Origin: Catellatospora bangladeshensis
GTDB lineage: Bacteria > Actinomycetota > Actinomycetes > Mycobacteriales > Micromonosporaceae
Assembly (NCBI RefSeq): GCF_016862575.1
Contig: NZ_BONF01000002.1
Span: forward strand, 1-64,000
Direction of reading: 5' to 3'
DNA: 64,000 nucleotides
Part shown: positions 1-8,495 of the stretch, piece after piece
Position numbering within the stretch: the first letter of the stretch is position 1
Layout of the letters: the number at the start of each line of letters is the position of its first letter
Made by a program: the position numbers and the translations under genes
The notes under the pieces: generated by a model
Told to the model about the DNA's origin: nothing
The model's input: the letters and a program-made list of their open reading frames with translations, nothing else
Database searches by the model: none

Positions 1-25
1 GTGCACGTCCGAGAAGGCTTCACGG

Positions 26-87
26 TGCAGTTTCCCTGAAACTGCAGGCCCGAGGCGGCTCCGCGTTGCGGGTTCCCCGAAGCTGCA
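26..87. repeat. Inverted repeat, family C, degenerate copy
   Basis: The stretch contains TGCAGTTTCCCTGAAACTGCA followed by TTCCCCGAAGCTGCA and resembles the better preserved copies at 24457-24527 and 37564-37631, which share the core GCAGTTTCGGGGAAA and its complement. No gene is visible in bases 1-144 apart from this element, which lies beyond the 3' end of the hydrolase gene. Membership is by eye; this is the weakest of the three copies. Confidence 0.5.
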
Positions 88-144
88 CGACGTGAGCGGC
101 CGCGCGTCCGGCTAGGTCGGAGGCGGCGATCGGGTTGGTGACGG

Positions 145-897
145 TCAGCCCCGGAGGAAGTCGAGCAGAAGCGGGTTGAGGGCGGCCGGGTCCTCCAGGC
201 TGGGCAGGTGCCCGGCCCAGTCGAGGGCGGTATGCCGGGCGCCGGGGATCTCGGCGGTCAGGCGCGCCGCGATGTCGCCGAAGAAGTCGACGTCGTGCGC
301 GCCGGACACGACCAGCGTGCGGGCCGTGATCGCGGACAGCTCGGTGTCGACCTGCACCGACGCCACGTCGTCCGCGGCGAGCTGCACCTCGAACGCCCGG
401 CGCTGCATCGCCGCGACCTGCTCGCGGGTCTCGTCGGTGGCGCGCGGCCCGAGGAAGGTGTCCACGTTCAGCTTCACGGCCGCGTCCACGTCCCCGGCTT
501 CGAGCAGCGCGTCCTCGCTGTCGCTGAACGCGATGATCGCCGGGGTTGGCGGGTGCCCGCGCAGCGCCGCGCAGAGCAGCACGAGGGTGCCGACGCGGTC
601 GGGCCACCTGGCGGCGAGTTCGTGGGCGACCCGGCCGCCCATCGACGCGCCGCCGAGCGAAACCTGCCCGATGCCGTACATGTCCAGCAGGGCGATCACG
701 TCGGCGGCGTTGTCGTAGGTCTCCGCCGGCGCGGGGGTGTCGCCGAAGCCGCGGAAGTCCACGGCCAGCACCCGGAATCCGGCGTCGAGCAGCGGCTGCC
801 ACTGGGGCTGCCACATCCGGCGGTCGCAGACGGACGAGTGCAGCAGCACGACGGCAGGCGCGTCGGCCGGACCGTCGATATCATGATCAAGAAGCAT
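145..897 (-). CDS. Alpha/beta hydrolase fold protein
   Basis: The 250-residue protein has the alpha/beta hydrolase layout: an oxyanion-type LLHSS segment near residue 20, the nucleophile elbow GGASMGG near residue 85, the acidic residue in VVSGAHDVDFFG and the catalytic His in WAGHLPSLEDP close to the C-terminus. This is the pattern of small esterases, 3-oxoadipate enol-lactonase-like and haloperoxidase-like enzymes; the substrate cannot be told. The ATG at 895-897 was chosen because homology begins there (LLDHDIDGPADAPAVVLLH); the open frame runs further upstream but over the divergent gene. It is cytoplasmic, with no signal peptide, and lies head to head with the DUF1851 gene 84 bp away. 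Confidence 0.85.
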   Translation of the reverse strand: MLLDHDIDGPADAPAVVLLHSSVCDRRMWQPQWQPLLDAGFRVLAVDFRGFGDTPAPAETYDNAADVIALLDMYGIGQVSLGGASMGGRVAHELAARWPDRVGTLVLLCAALRGHPPTPAIIAFSDSEDALLEAGDVDAAVKLNVDTFLGPRATDETREQVAAMQRRAFEVQLAADDVASVQVDTELSAITARTLVVSGAHDVDFFGDIAARLTAEIPGARHTALDWAGHLPSLEDPAALNPLLLDFLRG

Positions 898-981
898 GGA
901 GCAGAGACTACCGTCCACCCGTCCCGCGCTGTCCAGCCAGTTGACGACCCCTCGGCGTGCCCGCGCTGCCATACTGCCCGG

Positions 982-1440
982 ATGCGGTTGACGAAGACCT
1001 TCTCCGAGCAGCAGTTCGCCCAGGCGCTGGAGTCCTGGGCGTGGCTGGAGCCGTCCGGGCGCAAGCCGCTGTTCACCTCGCTGTTCGGCGACGTGTTCCT
1101 GGCCGGGCCGGACGGGTGCTGGTATCTCGACACCATCGAGGGCACGCTGACCAGGCCCTGGGCGTCGGCCGACGAGCTGGAGCGCGACCTGTCCACCGAG
1201 GAGGGCGAGAACCGCTACCTGCTGGCCGGGCTCGCGGAGGCGGCCGAGGGGCGTGGCCTCGTGCTCGGCCCGGATCAGGTGTACGCGCTGCTGCCCCCGC
1301 CCGTGCTCGGCGGCCGGGCCACCGCCGAGGCGGTGAGCGTGGAGGACTTCGCCGTGGCGCTGAACATGCTTGGCCAGATCCACGAGCAGGTCCGCAACCT
1401 GCCGCCGGGCGCCCGGATCACCGGCGTGGAGCTGGCCTGA
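982..1440 (+). CDS. DUF1851 / Tdi1 C-terminal-like domain protein
   Basis: The 152-residue cytoplasmic protein matches the DUF1851 pattern (C-terminal domain of the T6SS immunity protein Tdi1): LFGDVFLAGPDG, then CWYLDTIEGTLTRPW, then an alternating acidic region. In actinobacteria such proteins usually stand alone without a T6SS, and none is visible here, so a role as an immunity or SMI1/KNR4-like protein is only a family-based guess. The ATG at 982 gives the first conserved residues (RLTKTFSEQQF). The gene is divergent from the hydrolase and convergent with the DUF309 gene, with a 3-bp gap between their stops. Confidence 0.75.
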   Translation: MRLTKTFSEQQFAQALESWAWLEPSGRKPLFTSLFGDVFLAGPDGCWYLDTIEGTLTRPWASADELERDLSTEEGENRYLLAGLAEAAEGRGLVLGPDQVYALLPPPVLGGRATAEAVSVEDFAVALNMLGQIHEQVRNLPPGARITGVELA

Positions 1441-1443
1441 CGC

Positions 1444-1956
1444 TCACCCGTGGGCGCGCAGCCGAGGGGTGAGCGCGTCCGGGTCCACGCCGTCGAGGCC
1501 GTCGCGTTCGATGCGGGCGGCGAGCGCGCGCGACCAGGCCACCAGGCCGGGGACGTCCACGTCGTGGGGCGGGGCGGCGGCGTACGCCTCGATGCGGTCG
1601 GCGGCGCGGCCCAGCAGGCGCGGCGCGCCGGTGGCGTTGCCGCGCCGGGCGTGGGTGAGGCCGACGGCCAGCTGTGCCAGCCCGCGCCACAGCTCGCGCT
1701 CGGGATCCGGTGCCGCCTTCCAGGCGCCCTCCAGCACCTCGTGCGCGTGGAACGCCCGCCCCTGATCCAGCAGCTCCTGCGCCTGTGCCAGCGCCTCGTC
1801 GGGGGTCAGCCGCAGGTCGTCGGGCGTGGTCGGCACGCCCTGCGCACCACGCGGCAGCGGCCGGCCCAGCTCGTCGCGCGGCCGCGCGTTGCGGGCGCGT
1901 CCCGCCCCGTCCCGATCCCGATCCCGATCCCGATCCCGATCAGCGGCAGTGTCCAT
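1444..1956 (-). CDS. DUF309 domain protein
   Basis: The 170-residue protein carries the DUF309 signature: FHAHEVLEGAW near residue 72 and LWRGLAQLAVGLTHARRGN after it, a short helical-bundle family of unknown role widespread in actinobacteria. The N-terminus is odd: residues 7-16 are alternating Asp-Arg encoded by a hexanucleotide tract (1911-1940), so this end is probably disordered and variable in length. DUF309 proper starts near residue 50. The start at 1956 is the only ATG before the tract; a later start cannot be excluded. The gene ends 3 bp from the convergent DUF1851 gene. Confidence 0.75.
   Translation of the reverse strand: MDTAADRDRDRDRDRDGAGRARNARPRDELGRPLPRGAQGVPTTPDDLRLTPDEALAQAQELLDQGRAFHAHEVLEGAWKAAPDPERELWRGLAQLAVGLTHARRGNATGAPRLLGRAADRIEAYAAAPPHDVDVPGLVAWSRALAARIERDGLDGVDPDALTPRLRAHG
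1911..1940. repeat. Hexanucleotide microsatellite (CCCGAT)x5
   Basis: Five perfect tandem copies of CCCGAT are seen, preceded by an imperfect copy. They lie in the 5' end of the DUF309 gene and translate as Arg-Asp repeats on the minus strand. Because the unit is 6 bp, slippage changes length without breaking the frame. Confidence 0.95.
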
Positions 1957-1974
1957 CCGTCCATCCTGCCCGAG

Positions 1975-2029
1975 GTTAGGAAGGGCACCTTCTACACCGA
2001 CGTCCGTTAAGAGGGTGCCCTTGCTTTCA
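1975..2029 (-). repeat. Inverted repeat, family A, copy 1
   Basis: The arms AAGGGCACC and GGGTGCCCTT flank about 20 bp. On the minus strand it begins with the TGA stop codon of the aminotransferase gene (TGAAAGCAAGGGCACC) and ends with CCTAAC. It can form a strong hairpin after that gene and before the convergent-side DUF309 promoter. It is somewhat diverged from the other seven copies. Confidence 0.9.
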
Positions 2030-3298
2030 GAGGAGGGTGGGGCGGAGGGCGTTGTGGGCGGCGAGTTCGGTGAGGGCGGCGTTGAGCTGGTCGACGTGCT
2101 CGTCGGTGTGGGCCGCGGTGAGCTGCACGCGGAAGCCCACCTGGCCGCGCGGGACCAGGGGGTATGCGGCGAGCGTGACGTAGACGCCGTGGCGCCAGAG
2201 CAGGTCGGCGGCGTCCTTGAGGTCGTAGCCGGCCGACAGCGGCAGCTCGATGACCGGGGTGGCGTGCCGGTTGGGCGTGTGCACGCGCAGCTCGCGCAGG
2301 TGGGCCAGGACCCGGGCGGTGAGCCGGTGCAGGGTGGCGCGCAGCTCGTCGCCGCGCGAGTCGTTGACGTCGAAGCCGGCCAGCACCGCGGCCAGCGAGT
2401 GCACGGGGGACGGGCCGGAGTAGAGGTACGGCGGGGCGGCGAGTTTGAGTTCCTCCTTGAGCGCCGTCGGCACCGCGACGAACGCCAGCAGCGCCGAGTA
2501 CGCCTTGGAGAAGCCCCCGACGAGCACCACGTCGTCGTACGTCTCGGCGCAGTGGCGCACCACGGCGTTGCCGCGCGTGCCGTACGGCGTGCCGCCGCCC
2601 GCCCCGTCGCCCGTGCCGTCGCGCTCGCCGATCACGCCGAAGCCGTGCGCGTCGTCGACGTAGAGGAGCGCGCCCCACTCGCGGCATACCGCGGCGAGCC
2701 GGGGCAGGTCCGGGATGTTGCCGGTCATGCTGTTCACGCCGTCGAGGCAGACCACGCGGGGCCGGTCCGCGGCGGCCGAGCGCAGCAGCCGCGCCAGCTC
2801 GTCCGGGTCGTCGGCGTGCCAGCGGTAGAGCTGCGCGCCCAGGCCGCGGGCGTACGAGCCGCCGTCGTAGATGGTCTTGTGCGCGCTGGCCTCGACGAAC
2901 ACCGAGCCGCTGTCGACCAGCGCGGGCAGCACCGACATGTGGATGTGCGTGATGGTGGGCAGCACCAGGCTGTCGGGCGCGCCGAGCAGCTCGGTGAGCC
3001 GCTCCTCGATGTCGGGGTAGAGGCGCGGGTTGCCCAGCAGCCGCGACCAGCCGGGGTGGGTGCCCCAGCGGCGCACCGCCGCCTCACCCGCGGCGATGAT
3101 CTCGGGGTCCAGGTCGAAGCCGAGGTAGTTGCAGGAGGCGAAGTCGACCAGCCAGTGGTCGCCGATGCGGATGCGCCTGCCGTCCACCTCCTCGATGACG
3201 GCGTCGTACATAGGTGTCTGCGCGCGCAGCCGGTCCAGCTGATCGGTCGACGGCACCCGGTGCGCGTCGGGGGTGTGCACGCCGGATGCCTTCGTCAC
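2027..3298 (-). CDS. Alpha-oxoamine synthase family (AONS/CqsA-like) PLP enzyme
   Basis: The 423-residue fold-type I PLP enzyme belongs to the alpha-oxoamine synthase family (BioF, Kbl, serine palmitoyltransferase, CqsA), which condenses an acyl-CoA with an amino acid. Visible marks are the N-terminal FASCNYLGFDLDP, the cofactor-binding DDAHGFGVIG near residue 217 and the Schiff-base lysine in VGGFSKAYSA near residue 266. Residues 228-239 are a Gly-rich insertion. No biotin genes are nearby, so BioF is unlikely. The GTG start at 3298 has a GAGGAGG site 4 bp upstream. It lies 22 bp downstream of the GGDEF-EAL gene on the same strand and is almost certainly co-transcribed, which invites comparison with CqsA/LqsA-type signal synthases; that link is inference. 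Confidence 0.8.
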   Translation of the reverse strand: MTKASGVHTPDAHRVPSTDQLDRLRAQTPMYDAVIEEVDGRRIRIGDHWLVDFASCNYLGFDLDPEIIAAGEAAVRRWGTHPGWSRLLGNPRLYPDIEERLTELLGAPDSLVLPTITHIHMSVLPALVDSGSVFVEASAHKTIYDGGSYARGLGAQLYRWHADDPDELARLLRSAAADRPRVVCLDGVNSMTGNIPDLPRLAAVCREWGALLYVDDAHGFGVIGERDGTGDGAGGGTPYGTRGNAVVRHCAETYDDVVLVGGFSKAYSALLAFVAVPTALKEELKLAAPPYLYSGPSPVHSLAAVLAGFDVNDSRGDELRATLHRLTARVLAHLRELRVHTPNRHATPVIELPLSAGYDLKDAADLLWRHGVYVTLAAYPLVPRGQVGFRVQLTAAHTDEHVDQLNAALTELAAHNALRPTLL

Positions 3299-3320
3299 AC
3301 TGCCTCCTCGGAATCGGTGG

Positions 3321-6300
3321 TCATGCGGCCACCTTCTGCTCGGTGATGACGGTGATCGCCTGCTCGCCGGTGAGCGGCCGGGCGAACAGGAAGCCCTGGC
3401 CGTAGCGGCAGCCGATGCGCGACAGCAGGTCGCGTTCCACGGTGCGCTCGATGCCCTCGGCGATGACCTGCAGGCCGAGCGTGTGCGCCAGCCGGACGAT
3501 GCCGTCGACCAGCGCGGCCTGCTGCGCCGACGAGGCGATGGTGCTGGTGAACAGCCGGTCGATCTTCACCACGTCCAGCGGCACGTGGCGCAGGTAGCTC
3601 AGTGACGAGTAGCCGGTGCCGAAGTCGTCGATGGCCACCCGGATGCCGGTGGTGCGCAGCTCGGTGAGGTCCTCCCAGACCTGGTCGTCGTCGCGCAGCA
3701 GCAGGCTCTCGGTGATCTCCAGCATCAGCCGGCCCGGCGGCAGGCCCTCCGCGGTGAGGATGTCGTGCACGCTGGACACGAAGCCCGGGGTGCGGAACTG
3801 GCGCGCGGAGACGTTGATGCTCACGTACGGCGCGGCGTCGCCGGCCTCCCGTTGCCAGCGCGCGGCGGCGGCCACGGCCTGGTGCAGCACCTCGGTGCCG
3901 ATCGCGACGATCTGGCCCGACTCCTCGGCCACCTCGATGAACTCGCCGGGCAGCAGCCGGCCCCGGTGCGGGTGGTTCCAGCGCACCAGCGCCTCGTACC
4001 CGGCGGTCACCCCGGTGCGCAGCTCGACGATGGGCTGGAACTCGACGGTGAACTCCTTGCCGGCGATGGCCTGGTCCAGCTCGGTGCGCAGCTCCAGCCG
4101 CTCCACGATCGCGGTGTGCAGGTCCGGCAGGTAACGCCGCCACTGCCCCTTGCCCTCGCCCTTGGCCACGTACAGCGCCAGGTCCGCCTGGCGCAGCAGC
4201 TCCGGGGCGCTGCGCGCGTCGGCGCTGGTGGAGATGCCGATGCTGGCCGCGCCGGAGACGAGCCGGTCGTCGATGGTGAACGGCTCGCCGAGCGCCGCGA
4301 CGATGCGGTCGGCGACCTCGTCGATGGTGGCCGCGTCGGGGGCGCCCTCGATCAGCGCGGCGAACTCGTCGCCGCCGAGCCGGGCCGCGACGTCGTCGGT
4401 GCGCAGCACGGCGGCAAGGCGCTGCCCCACCGCCCGCAGCAGCCGGTCGCCGTGCTCGTGGCCCAGGGTGTCGTTGACCACCTTGAAGTCGTCCAGATCG
4501 ATGAAGAGCACGCCGACCACGGAGCCGTCCGCGTCGGCGCGGGCGATGGCCTGCCCGATGCGCTCGGCGAAGCGCACCCGGTTGGCCAGGCCGGTGAGGG
4601 AGTCGTGATACGCCAGGTGGGTCAGCTCGGACTCCATCCGGCGCTGGTCGGTGACGTCCCGGAGGGTCAGCACGAGCGCGCCCACGGTCGTCTCCTCGCG
4701 CAGGTCCCGGCAGGAGACCTCGGTCTGCACGGTGGTCCCGTCCGGGCGGAGCACGGTCCAGTCGGCCGTGTCCGCGTCATCGTCGGCGGCGGCGAGGGCG
4801 AACAGGTCGGCCACCAGCGTGTCGTGCGGACCCGCGACCAGCTCGGACAGGTTCTTGCCGGTCAGCTCGGCGGTGCCGAAGACGGTCTGGGCCGACGGGC
4901 TGGCGTACCGGATGCGCCCGGTGTCCGGTTCGATGATCAGGATGACGTCCGCGGCGTTGTGCACCAGCGTGCGGAAGTACTGCTCGCTGTTGTGCCGGGT
5001 GATCTCGTTGCTCAGCATGATGCGCTCGATGGCGAGCGCCGCCTGCGAGGCGACCAGCTCCATGGGCATCTGCAGGTAACTGAGCGAGTTCTCGTCCGAC
5101 GCGATGAGCAGTACGCCGATGTGCGGGTCTCCGGTCGGCCGGTCCTCCAGCGCCAGCGGGCAGATCATGGTGATCTCGAAATCGCCCATCCGGGCCGCGA
5201 TGTCCGGCGGCAGCGAGCGGGTGAACCGCAGCTGGGAGCCGGTGGTCATGCCCGGCTGGAACAGGTCGGTGGCGTTGCCGTCGTCGTTCATGATCATGGC
5301 GACCCGGTAGTCGTTGCCCGGGGGCAGCAGCCGCTCCGCCGTGCGCTTGAGCGCCCAGGTGACGCCGTCGACCGTGGTGGCGGACATGAGCGCGGCGTTG
5401 CTGGCCCGGATGCCGCTGGTGCGCATGGTGTTGCCGCGATAGCTGTTGATCACGCCGAACAGCCGGCCCAGCGTCAGCAGCACGGTGGTGACCACGAAGG
5501 CGACGATCACCATCGGGTACTGCAGACGGCCCTGGCCCACCCCGATCACCAGCACGAGCAGCGGGATCAGCACGAAGACGACCAGCAGCGCCTGGTGCGT
5601 GGTGCGCATCTCGCGCGGCCGGACCACGCGCGGCGTGGTCAGGTCGGCCATCGAGGGATGCAGCGCGGCGGCGCCCCAGCAGGCGTAGAAGACGATCCAG
5701 CCCAGGTCCACCGGGCCGCCCACGGTCCAGTAGCCGTGCAGCTGCACCAGCCCGTACATCACGTCGGCGGCCATCAGCCCGACCGCGCCCACGGTCAGCA
5801 GCGCCACGGTCGGGCTGAACGGCACCACGGAGATGAGGCGGCCGACGGTGGCCAGCACGAGGATGTCGCCCAGCGGGTAGGCCACCGAGACCAGCCGCTG
5901 GGTCATGGTCAGGTCCTGGTTGAGGATCTGGGGGCTGATCAGGAAGACCCAGGACAGCAGGCCCAGCCCGGCGGTGACGATGAGCGCGTCGAGCGGCACG
6001 GTCCGGTCCCGCGCCGCCGCGCCCGCCTTCGACAGGCCGAGCAGGCCGATGGTGACCGCCGGGTACATCGCCAGGTAGAGCATGTCGGCCGGGGACGGGA
6101 ACGGGTTCGCCTGGCCGAACACGTCGGTCATCACGTTGTAAAGGGTGTCCCCGGCGCAGAGCAGGGCAAGGCCCAGGATCATCCAGAACCAGGGCGACCA
6201 GCGGCGCGGGCGGTAGCGGAACAGGCCGTAGACGATCGCTCCGGCGCTGCTGAGGCCGATCGCGCACCACAGCGGGATGTGCGCGGCGGGGAAGGCGTAG

Positions 6301-6362
6301 AAGGCCCCCGCCAGCAGGGCCATCCAGACGCCGTACCAGGCCATCACTCTGCGGGCTGACAC
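3321..6362 (-). CDS. Membrane GAF-PAS-GGDEF-EAL cyclic-di-GMP protein
   Basis: The 1013-residue protein starts with about ten predicted membrane helices (residues 5-300). A GAF-like region (about 315-450), a PAS domain (about 460-570), GGDEF (about 580-745) and EAL (about 755-1005) follow. The GGDEF motif is intact (ARLGGDEF), with an RTDD inhibitory I-site five residues before it. The EAL half keeps GYEALVRW, LEITES, DDFGTGYSS and AEGIE, so both cyclase and phosphodiesterase look competent. The membrane half probably senses a ligand, and the GAF and PAS domains could add further input. The gene heads a two-gene unit with the AONS-family enzyme and diverges from the secreted lysozyme-fold gene. 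On its 5' side AT-rich sequence with CGTATACG lies at 6429-6436. Confidence 0.92.
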   Translation of the reverse strand: MSARRVMAWYGVWMALLAGAFYAFPAAHIPLWCAIGLSSAGAIVYGLFRYRPRRWSPWFWMILGLALLCAGDTLYNVMTDVFGQANPFPSPADMLYLAMYPAVTIGLLGLSKAGAAARDRTVPLDALIVTAGLGLLSWVFLISPQILNQDLTMTQRLVSVAYPLGDILVLATVGRLISVVPFSPTVALLTVGAVGLMAADVMYGLVQLHGYWTVGGPVDLGWIVFYACWGAAALHPSMADLTTPRVVRPREMRTTHQALLVVFVLIPLLVLVIGVGQGRLQYPMVIVAFVVTTVLLTLGRLFGVINSYRGNTMRTSGIRASNAALMSATTVDGVTWALKRTAERLLPPGNDYRVAMIMNDDGNATDLFQPGMTTGSQLRFTRSLPPDIAARMGDFEITMICPLALEDRPTGDPHIGVLLIASDENSLSYLQMPMELVASQAALAIERIMLSNEITRHNSEQYFRTLVHNAADVILIIEPDTGRIRYASPSAQTVFGTAELTGKNLSELVAGPHDTLVADLFALAAADDDADTADWTVLRPDGTTVQTEVSCRDLREETTVGALVLTLRDVTDQRRMESELTHLAYHDSLTGLANRVRFAERIGQAIARADADGSVVGVLFIDLDDFKVVNDTLGHEHGDRLLRAVGQRLAAVLRTDDVAARLGGDEFAALIEGAPDAATIDEVADRIVAALGEPFTIDDRLVSGAASIGISTSADARSAPELLRQADLALYVAKGEGKGQWRRYLPDLHTAIVERLELRTELDQAIAGKEFTVEFQPIVELRTGVTAGYEALVRWNHPHRGRLLPGEFIEVAEESGQIVAIGTEVLHQAVAAAARWQREAGDAAPYVSINVSARQFRTPGFVSSVHDILTAEGLPPGRLMLEITESLLLRDDDQVWEDLTELRTTGIRVAIDDFGTGYSSLSYLRHVPLDVVKIDRLFTSTIASSAQQAALVDGIVRLAHTLGLQVIAEGIERTVERDLLSRIGCRYGQGFLFARPLTGEQAITVITEQKVAA

Positions 6363-6628
6363 GCTCCTCCTTCCGGCGCGGCAGGCGGGGCGGCACGCGG
6401 CCCGAATTAAGCGATTATGACAGCTTTTCGTATACGTTATCGCCTCCGCGGCCCCTCGCGCGGGGGATATGTCCAGCTCAGCGCCCTGGCACGTACTTCG
6501 TCCGGGGCTGACCGGCGACCTGGAACCGCCCGCGTGGCCTGGGCCACAAAGGGGATAGTTCCGGAATCTCGGAAATGCCCGCCCGGTTGAACCCTCCCGT
6601 AAGACTTCCCAACGAAGGGATCTACCCC
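6363..6628. other. Divergent intergenic region
   Basis: This 266-bp gap separates the cyclic-di-GMP gene from the secreted lysozyme-fold gene and must hold promoters for both. Bases 6405-6445 are unusually AT-rich for this genome and contain the palindrome CGTATACG (6429-6436); on the minus strand CATAAT at about 6415-6420 is a plausible -10 box. The 3' part before the GTG start is a structured GC-rich leader, but I could not match it to a known riboswitch. Confidence 0.5.
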
Positions 6629-7360
6629 GTGGTCAACGTCGACCTGATCAAGCGCACGACCTTCCGAGCCGTCCTCGCCGCCACCGGCATGGCAGTGCTC
6701 ACCGGTATCGCGGCCAGCCCGGCCGCCGCGGCGTCCGACGCCGTAACCGAGGCCAAGGCCGTGGCAGCTCCGGTCGCGGCACCCGCCACCAAGACCGAGG
6801 CGAAGGCTGTCGCGCAGGCTCCGGCCGCCAAGCCGGCCGCGAAGCCGGCCGCCCAGGCCCCGGCTGCCAAGCCGAAGGCCGAGGCACTGGCCAAGGCCCC
6901 GAGCCGCCAGCAGCTGATGCCGGCACCGGTCGCGGAGTACCAGACCGCGTTCAAGCCGACCGCCGAGCAGAAGCGCAACGCCGAGGTCATCATCGAGACC
7001 GGGCAGAAGATGGGCCTGCCGCCCCGCGCGTGGGTGATCGCCGTGGCGACCGCCGCGCAGGAGTCGACCCTGAACAACCTGGGTCACCTGGGCGACATGA
7101 ACGACCACGACTCGCTGGGCCTGTTCCAGCAGCGCCCGTCGGCCGGCTGGGGCACGCCCGAGCAGATCACCGACCCGGTGTACTCCGCGAAGGCGTTCTA
7201 CAACGGGCTGAAGAACGTGCCCGGTTACGACACCATGGCGCTGACCGACGCCGCCCAGACCGTGCAGGTCTCGGCCTTCCCGAACCACTACGCCAAGTGG
7301 GAGAAGATGGCCGCCGACCTGGTGATGGCCAAGTACGGGCAGGGTCCGTACGCCGCCTGA
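6629..7360 (+). CDS. Secreted lysozyme-fold-like protein, Ala/Lys-rich linker
   Basis: The 243-residue exported protein has a Sec signal peptide (residues 1-30, basic then hydrophobic, ending SPAAAAS). A low-complexity Ala-Pro-Lys linker (about 35-90) is followed by a domain with AVATAAQESTLNNL and HDSLGLFQQRPSAGWG. In actinobacteria the latter segment is typical of transglycosylase/lysozyme-like domains, with the Glu in AQEST as the candidate catalytic residue. It probably acts on peptidoglycan outside the membrane. The GTG at 6629 is preferred because GAAGGGA lies 8-14 bp upstream and the signal peptide starts there; an in-frame ATG at 6575 lacks both. A strong terminator follows. Confidence 0.8.
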   Translation: MVNVDLIKRTTFRAVLAATGMAVLTGIAASPAAAASDAVTEAKAVAAPVAAPATKTEAKAVAQAPAAKPAAKPAAQAPAAKPKAEALAKAPSRQQLMPAPVAEYQTAFKPTAEQKRNAEVIIETGQKMGLPPRAWVIAVATAAQESTLNNLGHLGDMNDHDSLGLFQQRPSAGWGTPEQITDPVYSAKAFYNGLKNVPGYDTMALTDAAQTVQVSAFPNHYAKWEKMAADLVMAKYGQGPYAA

Positions 7361-7373
7361 TCAAGGTGTGCGA

Positions 7374-7411
7374 AAGCCCCGCCACTGCTACAACAGCAGT
7401 GGGCGGGGCTT
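7374..7411 (+). terminator. Terminator hairpin after the lysozyme-fold gene
   Basis: AAGCCCCGCC-ACTGCT pairs with AGCAGT-GGGCGGGGCTT around a 5-6 base loop, giving a near-perfect GC-rich stem of about 16 bp starting 13 bp after the stop codon. There is no long T-tract, as is usual in high-GC actinobacteria. Confidence 0.8.
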
Positions 7412-7437
7412 CGCCGTATCCAGGGGAGGGCGCGACG

Positions 7438-8430
7438 GTGAACGGGTTCGAGGTCCGGGTCGTCGCGCGGGCCGCCGCCGGTGACCTGGCGCACTTCCCC
7501 GACGTGGTGCGCCTGGACGGCGGGCGGCTGCTGGCGGCCTTCCGGGAGGGCGCCGGGCATGTCAGCCACGAGGGCCGGATCCGGCTCACCAGCTCCGAGG
7601 ACGGCGGCCGGAGCTGGTCGGCACCGGTGGTCGCGGTGGACGGGCCGTACGACGACCGGGACCCCAAGCTCGCCGTGCTCGCCGACGGCACGGTGCTGCT
7701 CAGCTGCTTCACCCTCGACTGGAGCAGCGCCCGCGACTTCGCGGTGCGCGGCGTCCACGTGCGGCGCAGCAGTGACGGCGGGCACACCTGGTCGGCGCCG
7801 GCCGCGGTGGGCACCGCGCTGCGCGGCCCGGCCTCGCACGGCGCCGCGGTCGAGCTGCCCGGCGGTGACCTGCTGCTCCCGCTCTACGGCCTGCCGCAGT
7901 CCGAGGGTGGCTCGGTCGCCTCGGTGGTACGCAGCACCGACGGCGGCCGGACCTGGCCCGCGGCTTCCGAGACCGTCTTCGCCGCGGTCGGCGGCGTCGA
8001 GTTCCAGGAGCCGACGCTGACCGTGCTGCCCGGCGGCGGGCTGGTTGCGCTGGTGCGCACCGCGGGCGCCCACGCCTGGCTGGCCCGCTCCGCCGACGGT
8101 GGCCGCACCTGGACGGCCCCCGAGGAGCTGGACCTGCCCGCCTCGTCCCACCATGTGCTGGCGCTGGACGGCGGCGGCGTGCTGGTGACGTACGGCGACA
8201 CCTCCGGCCGCTTCTCGCCCCGCCGCATCACCTCCGGCCGCCTGATCCGCGACCCGGGCGGCGACTGGTCCGGCGTGCCCGACCTGCCGCTCTACGACTC
8301 CGGCGTGGACGACCAGGCCAACCCGTCCAGCGCCCAGCTGCCGGACGGCCGCCTGCTCACCCTGTCCTTCGACGTCACCGCCGCCACGGTCGTCGCCGTC
8401 GTCACCGCACCCGACGACTATCCGGCCTGA
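7438..8430 (+). CDS. BNR-repeat sialidase-like protein
   Basis: The 330-residue protein is a predicted six-bladed beta propeller. Four Asp-box motifs are visible (SSEDGGRSW, SSDGGHTW, STDGGRTW, SADGGRTW) at regular spacing, together with RDPKLAVLADG and FQEPTLTVLPGG, the pattern of exo-alpha-sialidase-like proteins. No signal peptide is seen, so it appears cytoplasmic, unlike secreted sialidases, and sialic acid may not be the substrate. The GTG start at 7438 follows GGGGAGGG by 7 bp. It is a single-gene unit between a terminator and a family A repeat. Confidence 0.85.
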   Translation: MNGFEVRVVARAAAGDLAHFPDVVRLDGGRLLAAFREGAGHVSHEGRIRLTSSEDGGRSWSAPVVAVDGPYDDRDPKLAVLADGTVLLSCFTLDWSSARDFAVRGVHVRRSSDGGHTWSAPAAVGTALRGPASHGAAVELPGGDLLLPLYGLPQSEGGSVASVVRSTDGGRTWPAASETVFAAVGGVEFQEPTLTVLPGGGLVALVRTAGAHAWLARSADGGRTWTAPEELDLPASSHHVLALDGGGVLVTYGDTSGRFSPRRITSGRLIRDPGGDWSGVPDLPLYDSGVDDQANPSSAQLPDGRLLTLSFDVTAATVVAVVTAPDDYPA

Positions 8431-8440
8431 CCTGGCACAG

Positions 8441-8495
8441 GTTAAGAAGGGCACCTTCTACTACGCATAGCGTTAAGAAGGTGCCCTTCCTTCTA
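8441..8495 (-). repeat. Inverted repeat, family A, copy 2
   Basis: It is nearly identical to the family consensus. On the minus strand it begins with the TAG stop of the symporter gene (TAGAAGGAAGGGCACC), continues through a loop with CTATGCGTAG and ends AGAAGGTGCCCTTCTTAAC. It sits between two convergent genes and could terminate both. Confidence 0.95.

Noticed and set aside
3765-6359. 864-codon open frame opposite the GGDEF-EAL gene
   Set aside because: It is the complementary-strand shadow of a well-supported gene; the product is His/Arg/Gly-rich without family features, as expected from GC-rich antisense frames.
6440-6628. Possible c-di-AMP (ydaO) riboswitch before the secreted lysozyme-fold gene
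   Set aside because: Such riboswitches often precede wall-hydrolase genes in actinobacteria and the leader is structured, but I could not match the conserved blocks by eye. A covariance-model search would decide.
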